The notes under the pieces were generated by a model. It was not told the origin of the DNA, ran no database searches, and saw only the letters and a program-made list of their open reading frames with translations. A DNA stretch of 64,000 nucleotides from Hymenobacter sp. BT18 (lineage in GTDB: Bacteria; Bacteroidota; Bacteroidia; Cytophagales; Hymenobacteraceae): assembly GCF_012273015.1 (NCBI RefSeq), contig NZ_CP050954.1, positions 1-64,000 on the forward strand, in the 5' to 3' direction. Made by a program: the position numbers and the translations under genes. Below are positions 37,734 through 44,938 of this stretch, piece after piece; position 1 is the stretch's first letter, and the number at the start of each line of letters is the position of its first letter.

Positions 37734-38375
37734 ATAGCTACCCCGAATCGTCGTTACGTACCTCGCCAGCAGGTGGAGGAGCCGTTCAAAATCAACCAGA
37801 AGATTACCGCCCGCGAAATTCGCCTGGTAGGAGAAAACGTTCAGGTTGGTATCTACCCCATTGAGCAGGCCCGCCGCATGGCCCAGGAGCAAAACCTGGA
37901 CCTGGTGGAAATTTCGCCCACGGCCGTTCCGCCCGTGTGCCGCATCATCGACTACTCGAAATTCAAGTACGAGCAGAAGAAGCGTACCCGCGAGCTGAAA
38001 GCCAAGGCCACGAAGGTAGTAGTAAAGGAAATCCGGTTTGGTCCGAACACCGACGACCACGATTTCGCCTTTAAGCTGAAGCACGCCCAGGAATTCCTGA
38101 AGGAAGGCGCCAAGATTAAAGCGTACGTGCACTTCGTTGGCCGCAGCATCGTGTTCAAGGAGCGGGGCGAAATCCTGCTGCTCAAGTTTGCTCAAGCCCT
38201 GGAAGACCTGGCTAAAGTAGAGCAGCTGCCCAAGCTCGAAGGTAAGCGCATGTTCCTTTACCTGGCGCCCAAGGTTATTGCCAAGCCCAAGCCCGCTCCG
38301 GCGCCGGCTCCCGCGGCCAAAGCCGCAGGCAGCAAAGAGCCCAAGGAAGCCGCGCCAAAAACCGACCAGGAATAG
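37734..38375 (+). CDS. infC: Translation initiation factor IF-3 (ATA start)
   Basis: Binds the 30S subunit and checks start-codon selection. The protein reads [20 protein letters not shown] after the first residue and then [13 protein letters not shown], the standard IF-3 N-terminus; [18 protein letters not shown] is in the C-terminal domain. The only start that keeps this N-terminus is ATA at 37734, eight bases after AGGAGG (37720-37725). An in-frame TAG at 37719 rules out anything upstream, and the next ATG is at 37879, inside the domain. Rare start codons on infC permit IF-3 autoregulation in other bacteria. The 213-aa product has an Ala/Pro/Lys-rich tail of about 35 residues. Confidence 0.93.
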   Translation: MATPNRRYVPRQQVEEPFKINQKITAREIRLVGENVQVGIYPIEQARRMAQEQNLDLVEISPTAVPPVCRIIDYSKFKYEQKKRTRELKAKATKVVVKEIRFGPNTDDHDFAFKLKHAQEFLKEGAKIKAYVHFVGRSIVFKERGEILLLKFAQALEDLAKVEQLPKLEGKRMFLYLAPKVIAKPKPAPAPAPAAKAAGSKEPKEAAPKTDQE

Positions 38376-38467
38376 GCGTTGCCAGCAGGTTTCTTAAGTG
38401 AATTTTCAGGCTAACCGGCCCTAGGCAGCCGGCCGCCGTAGTTGTTTTACCCTTTATTTCCTTCACA

Positions 38468-38662
38468 ATGCCGAAAATGAAAACCAAGTCCGGCGCCAAG
38501 AAGCGTTTCTCGCTCACCGGCACCGGCAAAATCAAGCGTAAGCACGCCTTCAAGTCGCACATCTTGACCAAGAAATCCATCAAGCAGAAGCGTAACCTTA
38601 CGCACGCTACGCTGGTTAGCTCGGCCGATATGAACCGCGTTAAAGACATGCTGAATCTGTAA
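38468..38662 (+). CDS. rpmI: Ribosomal protein bL35
   Basis: A 64-aa basic protein beginning [14 protein letters not shown], with [18 protein letters not shown]; the usual length and sequence of L35. Component of the 50S subunit. Located between infC and rplT in the standard order. Confidence 0.97.
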   Translation: MPKMKTKSGAKKRFSLTGTGKIKRKHAFKSHILTKKSIKQKRNLTHATLVSSADMNRVKDMLNL

Positions 38663-38803
38663 TAAATGGTTGATTGCTAAATGATTAATCAGTTCTTGTT
38701 TAACTGCTTAGTCATTCAACCATTTGCCAATTTTTTCACCAGGCGTTCGGCTGAAACCAAGATGCGGAACTCCGCCGCCGACCGCCAAAAACTCCAGTAG
38801 GTT

Positions 38804-39148
38804 ATGCCAAGAAGCGTCAACCACGTGGCCTCCCGCCACCGTCGGAAAAAAGTAATGAAGCTTGCGAAAGGCTATTATGGCCGTCGTAAGAATGTTTGGA
38901 CCGTAGCGAAAAACGCAGTAGAAAAAGGTCTGCTGTATGCTTTCCGCGACCGTCGCGTGAAGAAGCGCGAGTTCCGCGCCCTGTGGATCCAGCGTATCAA
39001 CGCCGGGGCCCGTCAGCACGGCTTGTCGTACTCTCAGTTCATGGGCGGCCTGAAAAAGGCTGGTATCGAGCTCAACCGCAAGGTGCTGGCTGATCTGGCC
39101 CTGAACCACCCCGAGGCCTTCAAAGGCATCGTTGATAAGATCAAGTAG
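38804..39148 (+). CDS. rplT: Ribosomal protein bL20
   Basis: A 114-aa basic protein: [58 protein letters not shown], all L20 hallmarks. It binds 23S rRNA early in 50S assembly, and in other bacteria L20 represses the cluster. The 141-base gap from rpmI is long for this operon, so a leader or extra promoter may sit there. A strong terminator follows. Confidence 0.97.
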   Translation: MPRSVNHVASRHRRKKVMKLAKGYYGRRKNVWTVAKNAVEKGLLYAFRDRRVKKREFRALWIQRINAGARQHGLSYSQFMGGLKKAGIELNRKVLADLALNHPEAFKGIVDKIK

Positions 39149-39166
39149 GTTTTAACCTAACTTTAC

Positions 39167-39200
39167 AAAAAAGCCCGACTTGGTTAAGTCGGGCTTTTTT
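39167..39200 (+). terminator. Terminator of the thrS-rplT cluster
   Basis: Perfect 15-bp stem AAAAAAGCCCGACTT / AAGTCGGGCTTTTTT with a 4-base loop, 19 bases after the rplT stop. Confidence 0.92.
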
Positions 39201-39247
39201 GCTGTAGAGGAATGAATGGTTGCGGCTACGCCGCGCGGCTCGCTAGG

Positions 39248-39667
39248 TCAGGTTAAGGGGCTGCCCTGCTGCAGCCATTGCTGGGCGTCTTCAATATCCT
39301 GGAACAGCCGCATTTCAAAGCGGCTGCCTACCCGCTGGTGCATGGCTTCGGCAGAGGCCTGTCCAAAAATTCCGGGCGCTACCACGTGCGCAAAGCGGGT
39401 GAGGCCGCCAGCCAGGGCTTGGGGCATCCAGTGCTGCTCTATCCAGTCGTTGGCCTGGTTCCAGGAGCCGATAACGCCCCGGTTGTCGTTCAGGATGTAC
39501 GTGCAGCCGGTCGCCTCCAGGGCCCGCAGCACACCTTCGCAGCCTTGCATTACGGTGTCGGTGGTAAGCAAGCCCTGCCAGTTGTTGTAGAGCCACTGGT
39601 TGCCATGGTCGTGTTGCACCGTGAGGTACACCTTGCCGAAGGAGTTGGTATACAGTTGCTGGTACAT
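39248..39667 (-). CDS. STAS/SpoIIAA-like protein
   Basis: A 139-aa alpha/beta protein. WLYNNWQGLLTTDTVMQGCEGVLRALEATGCTYILNDNR (about residues 25-63) has the helix-strand rhythm of the SpoIIAA-like/STAS superfamily proteins common in Hymenobacter. FAHVVAPGIFGQASAEAM and an end helix QDIEDAQQWLQ follow. Function unknown. It is the last clear chromosomal gene before the integrated element. Confidence 0.7.
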   Translation of the reverse strand: MYQQLYTNSFGKVYLTVQHDHGNQWLYNNWQGLLTTDTVMQGCEGVLRALEATGCTYILNDNRGVIGSWNQANDWIEQHWMPQALAGGLTRFAHVVAPGIFGQASAEAMHQRVGSRFEMRLFQDIEDAQQWLQQGSPLT

Positions 39668-39997
39668 AAAGGCTGCTTAGCGAGGAAGCAAAGAAAAGAC
39701 ATAAAAGACAAAAAACCGCCCCGGCACAGGCCAGGGCGGTTTTCGCTAAGTAGCGGGGACGAGAGTTGAATTGACCGTCTCGCTGAAAAAACCTGTTGGG
39801 CGACGCAAAGCTAGGGTTTTAATACCCCATTCCCGTAGATTTTCAGACATAGGTGTGATAAAAATGTGACGTTATGCGACTGAAAATCTCCTTATAGTGT
39901 CTGCTGAGTTAGTGCCTCATCACCTTATACTGTAGCAGAGATTGCCTATAAGGGCAGTACTTAAGCTATGTAAGATGAGAGCAGAAGGGGTAGGCAG
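39668..39997. other. Boundary region between chromosome and integrated element
   Basis: 330 bases without a gene. There is a terminator-like hairpin (AAAACCGCCC 39712-39721 / GGGCGGTTTT 39734-39743), then, after about 39,830, a drop to AT-rich sequence. A 10-bp inverted repeat AGATTTTCAG (39837-39846) / CTGAAAATCT (39880-39889) could be part of an attachment site. The exact left end cannot be fixed because the right end lies outside the window. Confidence 0.45.
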
Positions 39998-41278
39998 TTA
40001 TTTTCTTCTATTCTCAGTAAGCACTTTATGCATGATATACTTCAAATAATCTTTAGATTCAATATTTTCGTCAGCAATAAGTAGGTCAGCTTTCTTCATT
40101 AGTACGAGTAATTCGTGAAAGCTATTGATAGTAGTATCTAAAAGCTTTTTGATCGATTCTTTCTTATTTTGTGATAATGTTCTTCCAGCTTCAATCTTAG
40201 TCTTAAAGATGTGTCTGAGGATATCCGGATTGCCAGCATTCTTTATTTGCTCAACATCCTTTAAGAAATCTGCTTCTGCTTCATTCAGTTGAGCAGCGAA
40301 AGAAATTCCCTCGATCGCGCTATCAGGTGTTGTACCATGACTCAGAGAAAGGATTGATGTAGACAACTCATTCTTTACTACAGTTTCACCTACTTCTTCA
40401 CCTTTGCGTGATGTAATAGAGAAAAGTCCAGAAAATTTAACAGCACCTTTAGCTATTTCATTGTTTGATAACTCAACAATGAATTTAACGTTACCAATTT
40501 CCTTTACATCTTTACCATTTACTTTTTCAAATAATACATTTATATATGATTCATTGTACTCACAATATCTTACCCTGTATAATTCCTTGGGTTTTTTGGT
40601 GTCAGCTTTGATGCCGTTATGAAGTAATATAAGGGCAATGAATACTGATACTCCAATGTTATAATCCTGATACCTTTTTTCGGATATTAGTGCCCTGAAA
40701 TAATACTGTTCCTCACTAAGGTCATATATCATTCTGTAGCGGCGAGTGTGCTTTCTGTCACTGCTATATACTTGTTTTAATAATTCTAAATTATTGATAA
40801 CTATTGTGCTTAGATTTGCATTCGATAATTGCGTTGCATAGTCATTAAACTTATATGTGGTTTTGAATAATGAATTAATTGCTGAATATTTAGATTTTGC
40901 GAACTTTAACCTGCTTAAAATATTTGCTTTTTCCTTTTCCTCGTCTACGATGTTGGGAAAAGAAATTTCTGATAAATCATTAAAGCCAATCTCTATTTTG
41001 TCATCGTCATGGTTGTGGAAGAAGTTAAGATTCTTAAAATCGGACTTTATATCAAATTTTAAGAAATTTCGACTTTCTGAATCAACACTGTTTACAAGTT
41101 TTGATACGCCAGAAATGGTTATTTCTTCATTTGCTATCTCATCAATTTTTAATACTCTAATAAGGTCGTCCTTGAATGGGCTACCTTCGATAAGACGGAC
41201 AACGTCTCGAACGAGAATCTTGTCATCGCCTTGAGGGATGTCTCTGTAATCGAATTTAGTTGATCCAAACTGGCTCAT
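39998..41278 (-). CDS. AT-rich cargo protein of unknown function
   Basis: A 426-aa protein, markedly AT-rich and Lys/Ile/Asn-rich compared with the rest of the window, which suggests recent acquisition. The N-terminal half is mixed alpha/beta with a hydrophobic stretch (IGVSVFIALILLHNGI, about residues 208-223). The C-terminal 100 residues are helical (LNEAEADFLKDVEQIKN to the end) and look like an oligomerisation helix bundle. I do not recognise the family. It lies 42 bases downstream of the Abi-alpha gene on the same strand, so the two probably form one transcript and perhaps one defence module. Confidence 0.75.
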   Translation of the reverse strand: MSQFGSTKFDYRDIPQGDDKILVRDVVRLIEGSPFKDDLIRVLKIDEIANEEITISGVSKLVNSVDSESRNFLKFDIKSDFKNLNFFHNHDDDKIEIGFNDLSEISFPNIVDEEKEKANILSRLKFAKSKYSAINSLFKTTYKFNDYATQLSNANLSTIVINNLELLKQVYSSDRKHTRRYRMIYDLSEEQYYFRALISEKRYQDYNIGVSVFIALILLHNGIKADTKKPKELYRVRYCEYNESYINVLFEKVNGKDVKEIGNVKFIVELSNNEIAKGAVKFSGLFSITSRKGEEVGETVVKNELSTSILSLSHGTTPDSAIEGISFAAQLNEAEADFLKDVEQIKNAGNPDILRHIFKTKIEAGRTLSQNKKESIKKLLDTTINSFHELLVLMKKADLLIADENIESKDYLKYIMHKVLTENRRK

Positions 41279-41320
41279 AGTGGTGTTATTTAAATGGTGG
41301 GTATGTGTGAAATTGATTCG

Positions 41321-42145
41321 CTACATAGGGTTCTTTTGGCAGGCTTGTTTAAATAATAAGCCAAAATGTGTTAGTTGATAAAATCCTTTTTCTATATGAA
41401 CTTCATTGTGTAATTGAAAATTAAAATCATATAATTCTGGATAAAAAGCCATTAAATCATCATATTCATTATTGTAAGCTGATCTATTTTCTCCAATCAT
41501 GTCGCTTGTTAAAATTCCTAATGCCTCTAAATTGTCAAAATAAAATCTTGATTTCTCAGGCATATTTAGAAAGTTATTATTCTCGTATTCTGTTGCTTTC
41601 TCTGCTATTGGTGTTCTTACAGTTCCCTTTTTAAAATATTCTTGTTTTTTTATAATGGTAATAAAAGGTATTCTGTGATTAACCTGCTTTAATGGCTCGA
41701 TTATTCTCACTTCATCAGGTGTGAGATTTTCTATGACTTGGGTAAACCTAGGATGAACATTGCCAGCGTAATCCTCTATAGAAGCATTTGTTAAAAGGTT
41801 AATATACATTTCACTAAGTATTTCATTAGTTGTTTTCTCTAATTTATCTATTATAGGTACGCCAACCTCTGGTGCAACTTCAACGATTTTATCATCAGCG
41901 ACCTTTTCAAGGTTTTTTCTATATTGCTCAAGATGATATGCCCTAAGTATTCTCTTCTTTTCAGTGTATAAATCGAAATTGCCCGTTGCTAATTCCAGAA
42001 CGTTCGCCAGCGCATGACCTACTTTGTTCACTCCGGACTTTTTAATATCACCATAAATTTCCAATAATAACTTCTCGTTTGCTTTAGCTGAAATCATCGC
42101 TAATGCAGCGGTTATAGTGCCAGGCGTAATATCAGCTAAGTTCAT
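41321..42145 (-). CDS. Abi-alpha (DUF4393) family protein
   Basis: A 274-aa protein. The N-terminal 60 residues (TITAALAMISAKANEKLLLEIYGDI, then GHALANVLELATGNFDLY) and the central INLLTNASIEDYAGNVHPRFTQVI with LTPDEVRIIEPL match the DUF4393/Abi-alpha group, which is linked to abortive phage infection and superinfection exclusion. FGLLFKQAC near the C-terminus is also typical. AT-rich like its neighbour at 39998. Placed at the left end of the element among lysogeny genes, it would protect the lysogen from other phages; this is inferred. Confidence 0.8.
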   Translation of the reverse strand: MNLADITPGTITAALAMISAKANEKLLLEIYGDIKKSGVNKVGHALANVLELATGNFDLYTEKKRILRAYHLEQYRKNLEKVADDKIVEVAPEVGVPIIDKLEKTTNEILSEMYINLLTNASIEDYAGNVHPRFTQVIENLTPDEVRIIEPLKQVNHRIPFITIIKKQEYFKKGTVRTPIAEKATEYENNNFLNMPEKSRFYFDNLEALGILTSDMIGENRSAYNNEYDDLMAFYPELYDFNFQLHNEVHIEKGFYQLTHFGLLFKQACQKNPM

Positions 42146-42244
42146 TGTTCTTGGATTTTAGTGTTTTGATTTTTCTTGTGCTATATGTATATAAAACGTA
42201 TGTTTTTGCAATTTTTTGCTGACTAATTAACTAAACAGCAAACA

Positions 42245-42373
42245 TTATAACTTTTTAAAAAAGTTTGATATGGTTATCTGTACAACTATGGTCGGCGCGA
42301 AATACAACACGGTTCCGCCATTCATGGTAGAGATAATGTTACCAGTACTATCAGTTTGGAAATTATGGCTCAT
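42245..42373 (-). CDS. Possible small protein (42 aa)
   Basis: An ATG ORF of 42 codons reading MSHNFQTDSTGNIISTMNGG and on to VVQITISNFFKKL. It starts five bases after the stop of the preceding small gene on the same strand, as expected in a compact phage operon. The TGNI..MNGGTV stretch loosely resembles TGNIGNVINTVNEGTV in the repressor at 42967. No family known; coding status uncertain. Confidence 0.4.
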   Translation of the reverse strand: MSHNFQTDSTGNIISTMNGGTVLYFAPTIVVQITISNFFKKL

Positions 42374-42378
42374 AGTTA

Positions 42379-42504
42379 TTAAAGTGTGTTTGAACGCATA
42401 ATCATTTCAATAAAGAAGAGAAGCATAATAAACCCAGCCCCAGCCAGAAACCCACGCCAGAAAGCACGTTTTCTTTTATAGCCCTTGGGGTGAAGATTAG
42501 GCAT
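42379..42504 (-). CDS. Small membrane protein (41 aa)
   Basis: MPNLHPKGYKRKRAFWRGFL then a single hydrophobic helix (about residues 18-34, GFLAGAGFIMLLFFIEM), ending MRSNTL. The positive-inside basic N-terminus is well formed. It starts 17 bases after the lipoprotein gene stop, same strand. Probably part of the lysogeny operon; function unknown. Confidence 0.6.
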   Translation of the reverse strand: MPNLHPKGYKRKRAFWRGFLAGAGFIMLLFFIEMIMRSNTL

Positions 42505-42521
42505 ATCCAGTTGACATAGTG

Positions 42522-42965
42522 TTACTGGACAACTGATTGAGTATCCGCAATGCCATACTGCACATGGTGCGTGTTAGCTGGCGTAGCGAACTTCTTCTTA
42601 ACATGAACGCTGCCACCAGGGGGCAGGAACTCATAGATAGTAGCCCGTCTTGTGCCAAGCTCTGTATCGGTTTTGGAGTAGAAGGTTACTTCCAGCACGA
42701 TGTCTTTGAACGTGGCCACGGATGCCGTACTGCTCACGGTACCTTGCACTACCGTTTCGTTGATGAAGTTGGTATGCTGGGTAAAGGACCCTGATACAAA
42801 TTCCGGCCAGTATTCTAACTCCTTAGCTGCAAGCCGTGCACGTTGCTGCTCATAGGTCAAAGGGGCTTCCTCAATAGATGCCGTGGCGGTAGGGTCATTG
42901 TACACAGCCTCGCGGGTGCTGCAGGCTGATAGAAGCACGAGGGATAGGAGTAGAGGTTTCTGCAT
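42522..42965 (-). CDS. Phage-encoded small lipoprotein
   Basis: A 147-aa protein with a short lipoprotein signal (MQKPLLLSLVLLSACST, Cys15). The mature part has a helix (EQQRARLAAKELEYW) and a beta domain FKDIVLEVTFYSKTDTELGTRRATIYEFLPPGGSVHVKKKF that resembles FxLyD/immunoglobulin-like small domains. It lies one base downstream of the repressor gene, so it is expressed in the lysogen and may alter the cell surface against superinfection. That role is inferred. Confidence 0.75.
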   Translation of the reverse strand: MQKPLLLSLVLLSACSTREAVYNDPTATASIEEAPLTYEQQRARLAAKELEYWPEFVSGSFTQHTNFINETVVQGTVSSTASVATFKDIVLEVTFYSKTDTELGTRRATIYEFLPPGGSVHVKKKFATPANTHHVQYGIADTQSVVQ

Positions 42966-42966
42966 A

Positions 42967-43410
42967 TCAGTTACGCTTTTGTAGTAGGTCGATTATCATC
43001 TGCTTATCCGCAATCATGCTCTCCAGCTCGCGCACCCGGCCGCGGCACTGCTCCAGGTCGGCTAAGCTCTCAGCACTGATGCCATAGGAGACAGTACCCT
43101 CATTCACTGTGTTTATGACGTTACCAATGTTGCCCGTTTGGACACTGGAAGTGAGGGTTAGGGGCTTTAGTGCTTCACCGTTTCCGGTAAGTAGCCAGTC
43201 ACCATTAACACGAGGGTAGCGGGCTATAATTTTTTCAAGTGTATCAAGGGTAGGCTTACTCTTTTTGCCTGTTGCATTTTTTCCTAAGAAATTTTGCACC
43301 ACGCTTGCACCTACACCTATTGATGATGCAAACGCATTTATAGACTTGACTCTGAGTTCTTTGATCAGAATTTCAAGGCGTTGTGCAAAGTCGTCGTTAC
43401 TCGACCCCAT
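42967..43410 (-). CDS. HTH repressor (phage CI-like)
   Basis: A 147-aa protein. The N-terminal helix-turn-helix (about residues 8-65) reads FAQRLEILIKELRVKSINAFASSIGVGASVVQNFL, then RYPRVNGDWLLTGNGEAL, the hallmark of Bacteroidota phage XRE repressors. The C-terminal part is a linker plus coiled coil (DLEQCRGRVRELESMIADKQMIIDLL) for oligomerisation rather than a LexA-type peptidase, so induction by self-cleavage is unlikely. It faces the early genes at 43510 across an 18-bp palindrome. Confidence 0.85.
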   Translation of the reverse strand: MGSSNDDFAQRLEILIKELRVKSINAFASSIGVGASVVQNFLGKNATGKKSKPTLDTLEKIIARYPRVNGDWLLTGNGEALKPLTLTSSVQTGNIGNVINTVNEGTVSYGISAESLADLEQCRGRVRELESMIADKQMIIDLLQKRN

Positions 43411-43439
43411 GTAATTCGAGGATTTGATGCCCTTGTTTA

Positions 43440-43457
43440 TTGCATTTATAAATGCAA
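43440..43457. promoter_or_regulatory. Perfect 18-bp palindrome, likely repressor operator
   Basis: TTGCATTTATAAATGCAA lies 30 bases upstream of the repressor start and 53 bases upstream of the divergent gene. Perfect dyad symmetry in the only gap between the two divergent transcription units makes it the best candidate operator. Confidence 0.7.
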
Positions 43458-43509
43458 CTTTTGAGCATTAGTTAATGTAGTGACATTGTTAGTCTACAAC
43501 TAAAAGCTC

Positions 43510-43827
43510 ATGCAAACAAGCAGCCAACTAAGCGAGAAGCCGAAAAAAGTTCGGGAACCGCACGAAGGGAATTTGCTGTGGAAACTCTACCGCGAGCTTG
43601 GGGCTACGCGGCTGTCTGAGTTCCGCACTGTCTTGAAGGAAAAGCGCATTGTAATGCCCACTTTCCTCACCGACACCAAGGCCAGCAAGAAGCTCGGTAG
43701 CATTCGTGCTGACCGGCTGCAGGCATACCGCGACTTCTTCATGGAAGGCGGACCGGACTTATTAGAGGAAGTCCGCAAAGAACAAGCTGCCACTGAGCAG
43801 CCAGCGCCCACCCCAGCCGAAGCCTAG
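43510..43827 (+). CDS. Early protein of unknown function
   Basis: A 105-aa charged protein, first gene of the rightward transcript. KVREPHEGNLLWKLYRELGATRLSEFRTVLKEKRIVMP followed by RADRLQAYRDFFMEGG suggests small helical DNA-binding or adaptor folds, with a Pro/Ala tail. No family recognised. Divergent from the repressor; expected to be on early. Confidence 0.65.
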   Translation: MQTSSQLSEKPKKVREPHEGNLLWKLYRELGATRLSEFRTVLKEKRIVMPTFLTDTKASKKLGSIRADRLQAYRDFFMEGGPDLLEEVRKEQAATEQPAPTPAEA

Positions 43828-43829
43828 CC

Positions 43830-44162
43830 GTGGACTCGCCCGATCAGCAACTGCAAACGGTGCTGCGCCGGCTGTTTGCCGCTGCCAAGCCCAACGAAGT
43901 ATTCCGCACCCCGCGCGTGGTGCAGCTGGTGCTTTCCTTCACTGGCCTTGCTACTGTCGATGAAGGGCAAGTGCGTAGCGCCCTCTACACCCTCGATGGC
44001 TTTGCCCACCCGCGCCCCGTGCGCGGCGGTGATGGGTTAGCCTGGACATTCAGCAGTGCTGCGCCCACGGCCGCACCTGCCCAGCCCGCCAAAAAGCCCC
44101 GGCACACCTACAAGCCCGGGCGCGAAAAGTCTCTGGTTGAATCCCAACGCCTGAAGCGGTGA
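43830..44162 (+). CDS. Hypothetical early protein
   Basis: A 110-aa protein starting at a GTG two bases after the previous stop. Residues 1-75 (LRRLFAAAKPNEVFRTPRVVQLVLSFTGLATVDEGQVRSALY) look like a winged-helix type helical segment; the C-terminal 35 residues are a basic, Pro-rich tail (KKPRHTYKPGREKS). Translationally coupled to its neighbours. Function unknown; nucleic-acid binding is plausible. Confidence 0.6.
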   Translation: MDSPDQQLQTVLRRLFAAAKPNEVFRTPRVVQLVLSFTGLATVDEGQVRSALYTLDGFAHPRPVRGGDGLAWTFSSAAPTAAPAQPAKKPRHTYKPGREKSLVESQRLKR

Positions 44163-44260
44163 AACGGCGCTATCTCATTTGGGGCGCGGTCTTGGCCGGC
44201 ATCCTCACCTGGTCGGCCGTGCTGCTGGCCGCAGTCTACGCGCTTTTCTGCGCCTTCTAA
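44159..44260 (+). CDS. Tiny membrane protein (33 aa)
   Basis: GTG start overlapping the previous stop by four bases (GTGA). Sequence KRRYLIWGAVLAGILTW then a continuous hydrophobic helix to ALFCAF and stop. A basic N-terminus plus a single transmembrane helix; too short for a named family. The overlap with the upstream gene supports real translation. Confidence 0.55.
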   Translation: MKRRYLIWGAVLAGILTWSAVLLAAVYALFCAF

Positions 44261-44265
44261 CATTC

Positions 44266-44296
44266 GGAGCCGGTAGGGTGGGACTAGGCCGGCTCC
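44266..44296. other. Perfect 8-bp GC hairpin before the tRNA-like sequence
   Basis: GGAGCCGG (44266-44273) pairs with CCGGCTCC (44289-44296); two bases later the tRNA-like sequence begins. Confidence 0.6.
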
Positions 44297-44298
44297 AA

Positions 44299-44370
44299 TC
44301 CCTCTAAATGCAAGTGGAAAGCATAGGCTACTGAGGCCAAGATTGGCGGGTTCGACCCCCGCTAGAGGGA
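44299..44370 (+). ncRNA. tRNA-like sequence, 72 nt
   Basis: Folds as a cloverleaf. The acceptor is TCCCTCTA/TAGAGGGA (8 bp, perfect). The D-arm is ATGC/GCAT with loop AAGTGGAAA, including the conserved A14 and G18G19. The T-arm is GCGGG-TTCGACC-CCCGC. The anticodon stem is weak (GGC/GCC plus a mismatch) and its loop TACTGAG would give CTG, but it has A where U33 should be. The 8+5 acceptor/T geometry is unusual for a normal tRNA, and no CCA is encoded. It may be a degenerate tRNA or a tRNA-like RNA. Confidence 0.5.
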
Positions 44371-44611
44371 CAACCGCTGAGGGTATCCGGGCAATGCTGG
44401 AGAGCAACCCGGTAGCGTAGGCGGTGCCACGACCGAGGGGTGACCCAATAGTCAGGCTTTGGCGACTAGCTCAATTAAGTCGCGGCAAGCGGGGGCGTCC
44501 GGCCGGCGTCCCCGCCCGATGCCTGTCCGGCCCGCCAGAACGACCGGGACACTCTGAGCGAGTGGCCCACGACAAAAAAACTCATTCGACAGAACGACAC
44601 CCGCCCGATTT
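44371..44611. other. Structured noncoding region upstream of replication genes, candidate origin
   Basis: 241 bases with no supported ORF. It contains CCGGG...CCCGG (about 44387-44413) and a strong 9-bp hairpin GCGGGGGCG (44489-44497) / CGTCCCCGC (44507-44515) with one wobble pair and a self-complementary CCGGCCGG loop. GC-rich hairpins near a Rep gene are typical nick-site settings for HUH initiators, so this is the best place to look for the origin. Confidence 0.4.
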
Positions 44612-44917
44612 ATGGCACTCCCCAAGTCTACCCCCGCGCTAGGTTCCAAGGTTGTTGAAAGCCTGCTAAAAGAAATGCAGGCCAAGATTCTGCAGGCAGA
44701 CATTGCCCGGGTAGAGGCCGGTGGCAAGGCCAGCGCAAAGAACAAAGTCTACGTGCAGGCCTTGCAGGAAGCCCGAGAAATGCTGCAGGACATGCGCTAC
44801 ATCGGCGCACCCGCCCACAAGCTGCAGCAGGGCATTCAGGGGACGCTTATGACGGTGCCCATTAAGCAGCCAGCACCAACGCCAGGCACTAGCCGGTCTA
44901 GCCACTACGGTAGCTAA
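44612..44917 (+). CDS. Small helical protein of unknown function
   Basis: A 101-aa protein. Residues 1-75 are a continuous amphipathic helix region (VVESLLKEMQAKILQADIARVEAGGKASAKNKVYVQALQEAREMLQDM), and the tail is Pro/Thr/Ser-rich. It lies 21 bases upstream of the Rep gene and is probably cotranscribed with it; a replication accessory or scaffold role is possible but unproven. Confidence 0.65.
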   Translation: MALPKSTPALGSKVVESLLKEMQAKILQADIARVEAGGKASAKNKVYVQALQEAREMLQDMRYIGAPAHKLQQGIQGTLMTVPIKQPAPTPGTSRSSHYGS

Positions 44918-44938
44918 AAACGACGATAAGCCCCTAGT

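Noticed and set aside
44299..44370. Functional tRNA-Gln(CUG)
   Set aside because: The anticodon loop lacks U33, the anticodon stem is broken and the acceptor has an extra pair; reported only as a tRNA-like sequence.
44452..44745. Minus-strand ORF across the structured region and the gene at 44612
   Set aside because: It runs antisense through the 44612 gene and hairpins, with no family features.
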